From the NCBI GenBank assembly GCA_013407085.1, contig JACCGJ010023302.1, forward strand, positions 31,215 to 95,214: a DNA stretch of 64,000 nt, written 5' to 3'. Positions 46,640 to 57,469 of the stretch are shown here, in pieces. Both the position numbers and the translations under genes were made by a program. The stretch's first letter is position 1. Every line of letters starts with the position of its first letter. The notes under the pieces are model-generated. The model saw only the letters and a list, made by a program, of their open reading frames with translations, did no database searches and was not told the origin of the DNA. This DNA is from Atriophallophorus winterbourni (taxonomy: Eukaryota > Platyhelminthes > Trematoda > Plagiorchiida > Microphallidae).

Positions 46640-47450
46640 CACGAAAGATACACTTTGGTTCTTGGACTATCTCGTACAAAAAGACAACGACAAGATAAGG
46701 ACCACGGTACATCGTAAGCCAATGTTAACAGATACGTTTCGCAGTGCACATCTGCGTTTTCTGAAAGGTTATTTCATTTTGTTCCGAAATCGTGCTTCTA
46801 CTTGTTTCAGTATCTCTACATTTAAACGGACTATAAAAAATGTGTTGATCAAGATGTTAGTCCTCGAATTGCAGTTAAATGGCGCACCAACTAAGCCAAG
46901 TCAAATTTCTGCAACCAAAAGCTGAAAAAGTTCAGCGAGTTACAATTTTTGTCGTAAGTCGAAAGCGCTTCCGGAGGAATAAGTTGAATCTTAAATGCTG
47001 TAATTATAGAGCAACATATAAAAGAGGTAGGACGCTCCGCTAGGTATTACTGCATCTCATAGATGAGACCCATTTAGGTTGCGATACCAAATATGTCAAC
47101 AAAAAATTCAAACTTTAAACTAGTATAAGCAAGCATGAAATACGAGTCCGAACACATCCCACAATTACAGTGAATATCTATCTCAGTTTCAAGTTCTGCC
47201 CTAATTGAACACGCACTAGACACAATTCACAGGGTGGGTCTTAATATCATGGCGGTGAAAAAGCAGGGTGTGAACCTTATAGGAAAAAACTTCACATTGA
47301 AGCGGATGAAATAACAAAGGCTGGGGGAAATGCTGTGAACAAGTTGAATGGAGCGGATAACTCTACAATCTTGCGTTTGGTTCAGCAGTAGATTAGTATT
47401 AACTTGCACAAGTCTTAACGTGTATACGGATTGCATAAACTGTCTGGTCA
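46640..47450 (+). mobile_element. PLE fragment in the left arm (RT thumb to endonuclease)
   Basis: LVQKDNDKIRTTVHRKPMLT and HLRFLKGYF are the end of the PLE reverse transcriptase. A damaged GIY-YIG region follows (LGCDTKYV, 47070-47170), then the 3' coding end (about 47270-47450). Frameshifted. Confidence 0.75.
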
Positions 47451-47491
47451 AGAAAATGCCATTTACATGTCAATCATATTAATAATGACAG

Positions 47492-47537
47492 CCTTGATCT
47501 AGAGAAAGTTCTGTTTCCTCAAAAAATATTACCAAAG
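47492..47537 (+). ncRNA. Hammerhead ribozyme relic (left arm)
   Basis: CTTGATCTAGAGAAAG...AATATTACCAAAGATC retains stem I (CTTG/CAAAG) and the position of the core, but CUGANGA and GAAAC are destroyed. It is followed by the usual CTGCTCTAACCGAT. Confidence 0.4.
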
Positions 47538-47689
47538 ATCTGCTCTAACCGATAGTTTCATCACATTTGTCATATTACTGTGATATCAAAAAAGCAGGAA
47601 GATAGTTTATCCGTGTGCACGAATTATTAGAAATTTTATTAATTTCTCCACAAAGGTTAGAAAATGTGAAATTTATGATATCAAACAAT

Positions 47690-48145
47690 CCTGATCAAGG
47701 ATAATCTTTCGCATAAGAAATACTGTACGTGGGCAGAAATACTGTAAGTTTAACCAGGCATAGATAGACATAAGAATGAAATTAGAAAATGTTGTTATAT
47801 AGATTACGAGTAGCTCCCAACATCAGTTATCTAATTTTAAGTCGTATCTGCAACTTTTGGAAAGCCATCGAAAGGTGAACCATTTATGAGTTAAGAAGGA
47901 ATCAAAAGAGTTCATGAATAGTTCTCGAATAAGGAATAGCATGTTGGCTTCGGGTTAACGAAAAATATTTGCAGGCTGCAGAGCTCATGTTCAGTGGGTG
48001 TGCACTATCAGAATAAATGATTTTGATCAGTCTATTGTATTCATGGAAGTGACGATCGACAATCGTTTAGCGAATTAATCCAAAAACCACAGCTCATCTT
48101 GAGATGATCTTAACAACTCTTCTGATTAGCAAAAAATCTTTTTCC
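47690..48145 (-). mobile_element. LINE 3' end in the left arm
   Basis: Reverse complement matches 54060-54520, the C-terminal part and 3' region of the LINE at 52360-54520. Homology ends at about 48145, so this copy is 5'-truncated there. Confidence 0.7.
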
Positions 48146-48184
48146 AGATTTTTCCTCCCGAATCGTACTGTTAAGTCAATTGAA

Positions 48185-48260
48185 AAGCTGTGGAACATAA
48201 AAATTCATGCGATTGTGATATGCATTCATGATCGACATCGACCGAAAAAGAGTCCCATCA
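48185..48260 (+). repeat. Short copy of a LINE terminal segment
   Basis: GAACATAAAAATTCATGCGATTG and TGATCGACATCGACCG closely match 30318-30365 at the end of the zinc-finger LINE fragment. Only about 75 bp of it is here. Confidence 0.65.
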
Positions 48261-48379
48261 TATATTTATATACTGACAGAACAGTCAAAATAATTTTAAA
48301 TGCAGTACAAATAACGAGAAAGACCATTGTTAAGATTTATTTTAAACTTTTTTATATGCCATATATACACATAGTAGCC

Positions 48380-49780
48380 GTTTTTCAATAGACGGTGAAA
48401 CAGTTCATCCAGATCATTGGATGATGTAGCGCAGGCGGTGGTTTGTATATACTTCGAACCTAACTTGTTGTTCATTTTCCTAAAGGGAGATCATTAACAA
48501 ATTTAACCGCGGTCATTTGCGAATGTAGACGGTACACCTGAATTACTGACTTAGTTTTGTATAGACGCTTCAGCAACAAATTCGGCAGAAATATTGAATA
48601 TTTAATCATAAATCTGCAAAAGCGTGGAACATGAACACATCTCATTATATAAGATCAACCGTCATGGGTAGATGAAGGACCAAATAGATCGAGATATATG
48701 TGTTAAAACGATCTTTTGCCAGCAAAGATATACCTGACGAACTGATACTGTGTCATAAAACTTTACTCTGTTTGAATGAAACTCAGTATTTATTGCATAG
48801 GCGAATATCTTCGCGAATGTCTGACATAATGAATACGATATTGTTCAGTTTCTGTGTGTGTTTCAAATTTTGCCTCTCACTTGGGGAATAACGGTCCGTG
48901 GATGCACTCAATTCAAAGGTAAGCTGCTTGTGGTCCGTGGTCCGAACAAACGACCTAAATAACTAATGACATAGTAAATCGCTAGCAGTCTTTCACCGAA
49001 CGTATTTTATCTAGTCTGGGCTGGTTGTAAACAACAAGAGAAAAATGCGACTATACATGTTATGCTTCATACCTTTTATTGGAGAAAGGTTATATCAGCA
49101 TTATTTGACGCGTCAGTAACTATGACATGCCGGCGTCTATTCACATTGACATTTACATCATTGTTGATGGTTCAATAAAAGTTGTTTTAAGTTTGTTGGA
49201 GGCAAATTTAGCATCCACTCTTTTGAGAAATCTTGATCTGTGAAGCAAAATAAATCAGTAAGCGGTCGAAGTGAGCTCGGGCAAGGAAATTCACAGATGG
49301 CCCAAAATCTTTGCTTCCGTTACTTAATACCAGTCAAATCTACAGGTGTCCGAGATAATCGATGGATTCACCATGAAAGAAAAATTTATCTGGATTGACG
49401 ACATCTTATAAGCTGGAAATCCAATGAAAATTCTTTCAAAGATTATTGAAGTGTTTAGATTACAACAAGTTGACAATTGACACATCATTTATGTGAAAAC
49501 ACCTGATCAGTAACACATGGAAAACCTGATCAATTGCAAAGTGAAAGGATTTTGCAGCATTTCGTACCTTGAACAGTATGCGTAGGAATTTGAATGGGCT
49601 AAATGCTTCGGAGTTTCTCGGTTTATGGTTATCTTCCTTGCCAATTGGTACGAAGGGATGAGTGCGTACAAAATGAAGCACGAGTGGCTTAAAAACAGTT
49701 TCCTTTGAATAGATAAAGCTTTCCAGCTACTGGCAGTTCATATAAGTAATGAAAAACCCTAATGCCGAATATCCGCCTCC
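48380..49780 (-). mobile_element. Ty3/gypsy pol fragment (RT, RNase H, integrase), decayed
   Basis: On the minus strand, in order: LRILFKVRNAAKSFHFAIDQ (RT; normal LRMPFGLRNAAQTFQRFIDQ, 49600-49530), INPDKFFFHGESIDYLGHL (49385-49330), VTDASNNADITF and FVRTTDHKQLTFELSAS (RNase H and connection, 49130-48900), and KYIQTTACATSSNDLDELFH (integrase, 48465-48400; normal TTAYHPQANGxVERFH). Several frameshifts; the YIDD box reads HIND. Not functional. Confidence 0.8.
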
Positions 49781-50559
49781 TATCTTGATTCTCGATTTCG
49801 GAAAAGAGTTTGGGAGAAAACCTCGGTGAAAAATCCTAAGTTAGCTAGTAACTGCGCACAGTGCTTTCTATCTGTTAACTGTCTGCTGCTTTGTATGTTT
49901 CGCATGGGTGTGCAAAGTCTAAAGAGGTGTGCAAGAACAAACGTTATTTGGTGCTGGAGGCATCCGCTGTATACAATTTACTTACTAATTAATCACCTTA
50001 TAAAATGTCTCAAAATAAGTGTCAAATCTCTGTTACGGCATTTTTAAGACGCGAAATAACATCGACTTGTCCAGCAGTCATAATAAAGTGGAGCAACCTA
50101 AAGATATTTATGTTTTTTTAATGTGAGAGCACTTCTGGATATATGTAATCAACTACTGTGATACGCTCTTTACTAGACTACCACCTTGATTTTGCTTGTC
50201 TCTCTGAGCTTCGCCTACCTGAGCACTGATTCAAACAGATTATGGCATCCCAAGTCGATTCTAAATATAGCTCCTTTACAGTGGGAATAAAGTTGAATGT
50301 AGTCTTCTCGGAGAAGCGATGGCTTTCAACAATGATGTGGAAGATGTACTTATCTAATGGACTTCTGTGTCCCTAATAATTGCATTGGTCCGTCTGAAGT
50401 GGAATCCTTTCAATATTACTATCGGTGTATGCCCAACGTTATCTGCCGACCAAAATGTGATATGACTACGCTAAAAATGTAGTTGTTTTTGTCGAAATTA
50501 CCGGAATTCTGAAAGCTCTTCTAGACCAAATTTGTATTTTTGTTGTAAAAGTCAGCCTT

Positions 50560-51180
50560 AAACACAGTTAAAACCAAATCAATTTTGATCGTTACGCCTA
50601 AAGTACAGCAATTAAACGTCCAGGGCTGTCCGATCGAGTATGTTTCAGCCTATAAATATATTAGTTTAAGTTTGTTACCTCAACTATCAGGCGAAATATC
50701 AAGTGAATTTAAGAATTAATCCTGCATGTGATGCTTTTGACGTTTTAACGCACAATTTTGCCTAGACCCGGGGTTAGCCTTATGATTAAATACTATTTAC
50801 CAACCAGCGATCCGCTCTGTAATGTTTTATGGATGTAAGACGTGGCCGCTAAGTTTACAGAAGGTACGATCTTTAGACATGTTCGAGCATTAGTGCGTTA
50901 CGAAAAGCTTGGTTGTCCGATTCACTAACACGGTTTCTAACCCTGCTGTTTTGGCGCGATGTAACGAGAAACCGTAGCATTCTTTTTATATCCAACGGCA
51001 AAGATTGCACTGTTTTTATCACGTCCTACAAAAAGCAATCTCAGCGCTCATGAAATTTTATCCTCGTACTTGAACCCGCTTGTAATTGGCATAGTGACAA
51101 ATTGATCAACTGACGACATAGATCCAAACTATGAAGAATGATGTAGATGCTCTAAGACTGCGAGCCATGCACGACGGTTG
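50560..51180 (+). mobile_element. RTE-like LINE fragment
   Basis: LNVQGCPIEYVSAYKYISLS (about 50615-50675) corresponds to the FKYLGS segment. MFYGCKTWPLSLQKVRSLDM (50821-50880) is the LLYGCETWPL..DVRRLxVF signature. Stops and frameshifts throughout. Confidence 0.7.
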
Positions 51181-51189
51181 AAGTTAGAA

Positions 51190-52350
51190 ACGCGACTATA
51201 TTACGATCTAGAACGATCTAGCTTCCGATCGAGGCGCGTAGGCTGGTGCGATTAGAGATATCAATGAAGCCGGTTAATCCATTTGTGTATCCAGCCGCAC
51301 AAAATTAAAATTATTATTGGTGACCAATAGAAGTTAGCTAAAGTTAGCACCAGGACATGCAGCCATATTTACTACATGGAAGGCAAGTTATCCAGCCCAT
51401 GTGATGTTCAAACAAATCTGCAAGTACTCGTTTATCGACAACGTACTTGATTAAACGGCCATGAAAGTAGCCAGCCTAAAGGTAGTTACAAGGGCTCCTT
51501 CAGTGTTATCTTACTTATTTCAGTTGTGATTTCATCTAAGAGGTTTCCAAATATATTGTTGTAAAATCCTGATTTTCGGAAAGCTTGCATAAATGTGATG
51601 GATTCTGTATGCTTTCCATAATTTGGTTTTTCAGTAGAAGCAAACATTTCTAGATTATATTTGTTTTCAATGTCATTATACAATTTATGCCGCTACAAAT
51701 TACTTAACACGAAATCGTCAAAGAAAGTGGTACCCTATAATTTTAGCATACGGGCAAGAAAATATGACGGCGTGCTTCGGTGTAGTTTGATACCCGAGAG
51801 CACCTTTTGGGGATTTATTTCGAGACCCAGCTTCACAAAAAAGCGGCCGAATGTAGCCATTCATATGGCCTCCCAGCCGGTGCGATATATATTGAACGCC
51901 GCTAATTTATGTTAACAGCGTGAAGTAAACTGCCAATGATGTAATAATATATAGCCTTCTGGTAAATAAGCTGTCAAAACTACTTGAGCAAAACAGATTC
52001 CAGGATTTGCAACAAGAAACCAATTCAAGATTCAAGATTCAAGAATTTATGTGACTGATATATACTGTTTTTGCTGCTGATTATGTAATGATATCCATGA
52101 TGATGAAAACAGTATACAATACACCAATACAACACATTTTACAACTATTAGAACTGATTGCTTCTCAACAACCAGTAAAAATTGAAGGGAAACCCCTCAA
52201 GTGGAGTACGTTTATTTTTACGACTTTTAGAGGATGTGACTGTTGATGGAGGGTTTTAAAATAATCTGGAACTCATAAATCTAGTCTGCGGTATACGCGA
52301 ACAGGAATTTTAGCTGATGCACTACAAAGAAAGCTGAAAGGGACTTTGAA
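51190..52350. other. Unassigned stretch in the inverted-repeat spacer
   Basis: 1.2 kb. A 65-codon minus-strand frame (51683-51486, with YNDIENKYNLEMFASTEKP) has protein-like composition, but no family was recognised. A small GATTCAAGATTCAAGA duplication lies at 52024. Confidence 0.5.
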
Positions 52351-52359
52351 TCCAGACGC

Positions 52360-54520
52360 TTCACGAGGTGTACAAATTGTCCGCGCCCAAAAGGTTTCAT
52401 GGTTGCAACTTTGCTACGATTGGTAATTCAGACCATTGTGTTATAAATCTTCTCCCTAAAATATATGAAGCTAATATGCACAAAAACCTAACCCGCAGCT
52501 ATGGAAAAAAGGTTACTACTAGAGCCTGCAAATCTGACAATATTTTAGCCTTAAGAGACAGATGTCGAATTGTTTCATGAACAGGATATCTCCAAATAAT
52601 ATGATGTTGTAACATTCTATCTCAGTTTTTGTTTGCATGTTTTTGTCCAAAACAATTTATTTATGTTAGTCCTCGTCGATTTTCTTCCGCCCACCTAAAG
52701 CGTTCACACAGACTTAAAAAGAAAGCCTTCAAAAAACATGATCAAAATGCTGTTGCGCAACTTTTCCCAGTCAAGTGAGCTTAAAATTCGACGTCTCGAG
52801 TAAATGTATACGAATACACTTCTTGGCACCAAAGAGAGTCGTCACTTTAGCAAATTTACGGAAAAGGCAATGACAAATCTCCATCTATTTCCGACAGCAA
52901 TTCCTTGAATGAATCTTTCGTGCCCCAACTACCTAATAATGACAGTCAACAGAACTTATTTCTGCCCCCGTCTTATTTCTCCAATTCATCATTCACCGAC
53001 GTACCTGAGGTATTTTGTGCACTTTCGTCTGTCTCACGATTCAACACTGTAAGGCTAGATAAACTTTCACCCATTGTATTAAAGGAATGCACTGGTGTTC
53101 TTTCGGCAACTATCGCATCCATTTTCAATCATTGCATACAAACAGCAATTATGCCTGACTGTTGGAAAACTGTCTGTATAATCCAGATTTCTGAGAAAGA
53201 ATGCCGTAATTGATGCCTGATCGCGTGCACGTCGCAGTTGCTTAAAGTGCTTGAAAGCATTGTGTTACGACGAATGGCTTCCAGTTGTCAAGTACATGAT
53301 GTTTATTAGTTTGACTACCGTAACAATTGTTTAACAGTGGATGCTGGACAGTAAATCGAATGCTGTTCAACGTTGTTTTCTGAATTATACCAAAACGTTC
53401 AACATTGATGTATGAAGTTCATTACTCCAAAAACCGTATGAATGCGGTGTTCCATTGAACATTTATCATTGGATTGCATTTTATTTCGTAGGTCGTCATT
53501 TGGTCGTGAATGGCAAACCTCGCGTGCGATACCGATTCCGCTTGGTGTCATGCATGGTGATATGCTGTCCCGTTTTCATTTTCTATTTACATGTCTGATC
53601 TTCATTTTTAACACTTCTACGCTAACTATTAAATACCCAGACGAGGTTGGCGTTGCATTGAACCACAATAGTTGACTCGAACAACAAGGTTTAGAATAAA
53701 TGATTACAAGCATTGGTTAATGGTCATCCACACATGGCATAAATTTGAATCCCCGTAAAGGCAATGATATGGTATTTTCCAACATGAATGGACAGCGATG
53801 TTCAGCACTGCATCAAAACATTCTCCGTGTTTTTTAATGGCTCGGTGTTTGAAAGATGCAGCAGCTTCAAGTACCTTTTCGTTACGATGTCCGACAGTAT
53901 TAGTTGGAACAATAATATGACCACACATTTCTTGAAAGTTTATCGGTTGTAATCCTATGCTGTTTGCCTCAGATTCTCCCTTATTCCAACCAAATGTAAT
54001 TCAAATTTTTGTTTTTTGTTACGTCGTTTCTCGCCTTCTCTATTCATCCCCCGCAATTTTTCACGGGCTCATGGAAAAGGATTTTCTGCGAATCAGAAGA
54101 GGTGTTAATGTCATCTCAAGTTTGAGCTGTGGTTTCGCGGATTTAATTCGCTTTGTCGATCGTCACTTCCGCTGATAGTGCACACCCACGAATAAGACCT
54201 TTGAGGCCTGCAAATCTTTTTCCATCACCAGAAGCCAATATGCTATTCCTTATTCAAGAACTATTAAATTCATAATCTCTTTTGGTTCTTACTTGACTCA
54301 TACATGGTGAACCAATCGATGGCTTTCCAAGTGTTGAAGATACGCTTTACAATTTGATAACGGATGTTAGGAGTTCCTTGTAATTTTAATATTTTCCTTT
54401 TCTAATTTCATTCACATATCTATCTAAGCCTGGTTAAACTTACAGTATTTCTGCACACGTACATTATTTATTATGCGACACATTATCCAGGATCAGGTTT
54501 GTTTGATTTCATACATTTCG
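52360..54520 (+). mobile_element. LINE (CR1/jockey-like), endonuclease end through RT to 3' region
   Basis: NFATIGNSDHCVINLLPK (end of the AP-endonuclease, SDH box, about 52410-52460) is followed by HRLKKKAFKKHD (52710-52745), VPEVFCALSSVSRFNTVRLD and LSPIVLKECTGVLSATI (RT start, 53005-53130), GVMHGDMLSRFHFLFTCL (motif B, normally GVPQGS, 53545-53600) and a C-terminal SPAIFHGLMEKDFLRIRR (54040-54095). Frameshifted. Its 3' part doubles as the start of the right arm of the inverted repeat. Confidence 0.8.
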
Positions 54521-54649
54521 CTTTTTCTAATCTCTGTTGAGAAATTAATTCAATTGCTGAAAAATCGTGTACACGAATAAAGTAATTTTCTGCTTCTTTG
54601 ATATCACAGTAATCCATCGAATGTGATGAAAATAACGGTTAGAGCAGAT

Positions 54650-54695
54650 CTTTGGTAACGTTTTGCTTAAGAGACAGAAATTTCGCCATACCAAG
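54650..54695 (-). ncRNA. Hammerhead ribozyme relic (right arm)
   Basis: On the minus strand CTTGGT...GGCGAAATTTCTGTCTCTTAAGC...AAAACGTTACCAAAG keeps stem I and the ACGTT before the cleavage site. The CUGANGA core is altered and stem II weakened. Confidence 0.5.
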
Positions 54696-54879
54696 GCTGT
54701 TAGTTTTAATAGAGCTGAGGTGTAAATGGCATTTTCTTGTCCAATCCCAAGCTATCTACGATAGACGGGCGAGATCAAGGCAAATCAATCCATTAATACA
54801 CGCTCCCTTACTCCCTTTAGTGTTTATTTTGTGTGGATGTGCGAGCAGCGTCTGTTGACCAGAATGCTTATGCTATCCG

Positions 54880-55640
54880 TATACACATTAGAGTTTATGC
54901 AAGTTAACCTAATCTACTGCAGAACCGAACATCATATTGTAGAGATAACCGCCCCATTCACCATGTTCACTGCATCTGCCCCAGCCTTAATCCGCTTCAT
55001 TGTGGAATCTTTTCCTATAAGGATTCACACCCCACTTTAGATCCACCTTGTGACTTGTGTCTAGTATGTGTTCAAATAAGGCAGAATCCGGATCAGGGAA
55101 GGATATTCACTGTTATTGCGGGGTTGTTTTCGGACTCGTTATTCATGCATTATTATACTAGTATAAATGTTTCTAGATGTTTACCCATTGTAAACACCCG
55201 AAAAACATTTGAAATTTATTTTGTAAACATATTTGGTCGCACAACCTAAAGGAGTCTTATGTTTGAGATGCAATAATGCCTAGCGGAGCGTTCTACCTCT
55301 TTTATATCATTCGGATACCTGCAGTATACAAGATTCCACTTATTGATCCTGAAGTGCTTTTGATTCACGGTAGCTCGAAAAACTTTTTCTTTTTTCGGTT
55401 GCAGTTATTTGACTCGGTTCAGTTGATGCGTCATTTAACTGCAATTCGAGGGCTAACTTCTTGATGAACTCATTTCTTATTGTCCGTTCCACTGCAGAGG
55501 TGCTAAAACATGTACAACAACGATTTTGTAAGTGAATGAAATACCCTTTCAGAATGCGCAGATGTGCACCGCAAAACCCCACCTGTAACCATTGGCTTAT
55601 GATGTACCGTCGTCCTAATCTTGTCGTTGTTGTTTTACAA
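54880..55640 (-). mobile_element. PLE fragment in the right arm
   Basis: On the minus strand: HLRILKGYFIHLQNRCCTCF (RT end), then LGCATKYVYKINFKC, SGVYNG and TSRNIY (GIY-YIG domain, 55250-55170), then RIKAGADAVNMVNGA (3' coding end, about 54995). Mirror copy of 46640-47450. Confidence 0.78.
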
Positions 55641-56384
55641 GAGACAGTCCAAGAACGGAAGTGTATCTTTCGTGGATTATATTTATTTTGTAACCTGAAT
55701 TTCTGTGTCCAAGTTATTCCAATAACTATGTATCCCTTCTAATATTTTACGTGTTATGATGATAAACGTATGGTCAACATGACTCCACGAAATTTTTCAA
55801 AGCGACGTTCTTAAAGCTATCTCATCGCTAGCACTGAGGAAAAAGATAACCCTATGGCTAAGCCAACCTTTCGTTTGTATGGCTGTCCATCAAATGAGAA
55901 TTTGTTCATATTTGAACAAATTTTTACGCAATTAATGATTTGTTGTACACTAAAGTTTATACGAACTTTCAAGGTCGTATCGGAGTTGAGTGATTTTCGT
56001 TATAATTCTAAAGCGCTAGCAGTGTCTACACTATCAAAAATCTCTCGAAAATTCATATGGTTTGTTCGCTCTGTTTTGTAGATTTTATACTCAATGGGAA
56101 AATAGTAAATATAAACACGCGGGGGTTCGTTCATGTGGTTCGCTCCATATTGATTACCATGGATTTGAGCTAGTTCTCTTTCGTAAAATGAAAATCAATT
56201 TTCTTATATAGCTTCTTGTCAAGTAACCCAGAGCAAAACACTTAGTATATAAGCCACAGCGACTTGATTAGGATCGAATTGAATTAAAAATGAATGCACA
56301 CTGCTCAATTTGACAGAAACGTTCAAACTGTTTATAATGGAGCTCAGAGCAGGTGAGATTGCTCATTCCATCCTACGGAACATA

Positions 56385-57445
56385 TGGGTAAATTATCATG
56401 CGAATGTGCATGCCTCTATTAAACAAACGCTTGAAGTTAGACTTAGAAATCCACTTGCGAATAGATTAACGTAGAAAACAGACGCGCAATAAATAGAAAT
56501 AACTTTTGCAGTTTCGTTTATATAGGCCATACTCACAAATCGAACAATGATTTCTGTAAGAGGCTCATGCTTCTAACTACGTAAATTATCATACGAATGT
56601 GCATGCCTCTAACAAACAAACGTTTGAAGTTAGACTTTGAAACCCACTTGCAATATGTTGACTGTAAAAAGCTTATGCACATTGAGACCCCGTACAGTGG
56701 AAAAGTGGTAAACAAGGTTGAGCTTGAAACGTGGAGCGAACCAACATGTTCTAACCTTGAATCACAGAGCGATTCGAGATTTAGATCGATTGTAAAGAAA
56801 CAAAAGGATGTACATTATGATAGGATATAGAACATTAATAAATCGCACTTTCTATCGATCTAAACAGTTCGGGGTGGATTACAAATAATTACAAGTATGA
56901 TTTAGGTTAAGGAAAACGTTGGTCGGAAATTTATGCTTGGTAAAATTGTTTTTCAAGTGCTTGGGTATAACAGAATAGATTATCGAAGAAAACAGACGCG
57001 CAATAAATGGAAATAACTTCTGCAGTTTTATTTGAAATATGGAATATACAATTCGAATTGGTTGTGAAAATGTTCGCAAATAGGGAATGGCTTTTCAAAA
57101 AAATGTTTGTAATGAATAGGTTAGTTCATTTTGTTAGTAACTTTTCTAAAAAAGATGCACTGAGCAAATGAAATCCCGACAAACGCTCGATCGAATGCTT
57201 TCAGTTTGAGTTGCCAGTTGTAAGCGGAGTTTTCTGAACCATTTTTGGAAAACATGCCGGGTTCTAGGTCAAACTGAAAGGTCAAATTAGAGAATGACAA
57301 AAACATAAGTTAACATATCTTTTTACTTCGACGGCTAAATGTAATTTTGCTAGTTTTGTTGCTAATAGTGCTCAACCATATTCAAAGGTTAAAAACCTAA
57401 TGCTCACAGATCGAACAATGATTGCTGGAAGAAGCTCCAGCTTCT
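56385..57445 (+). repeat. Local partial duplications in the right arm
   Basis: AAATTATCAT-CGAATGTGCATGCCTCTA and AAACAAACG-TTGAAGTTAGACTT occur at 56391 and again at 56583. AAACAGACGCGCAATAAAT-GAAATAACTT occurs at 56477 and 56991, and CAGATCGAACAATGATT at 56537 (CAAATCG) and 57407. The left arm has single copies. Confidence 0.75.
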
Positions 57446-57469
57446 AACTAAGTGCTGACGTACAACTGG

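Larger units (their letters stand above)
44250..48145. repeat. Left arm of a large inverted repeat
   Basis: Read in reverse complement, this segment matches 54060-58690 block by block over its whole length, at roughly 80-88% where compared by eye. Example: GACACTGCTAGTGC...ATTATAACGAAAATCA at 46286 against the reverse complement of 55990-56040. It contains in order a CR1-like LINE (-), anonymous sequence, a PLE (+), a ribozyme relic and a LINE 3' end (-). Confidence 0.85.

Noticed and set aside
51486..51683. Minus-strand 65-codon frame with protein-like composition
   Set aside because: No family recognised, no convincing splice sites, and it lies in transposon debris; noted only within the spacer entry.
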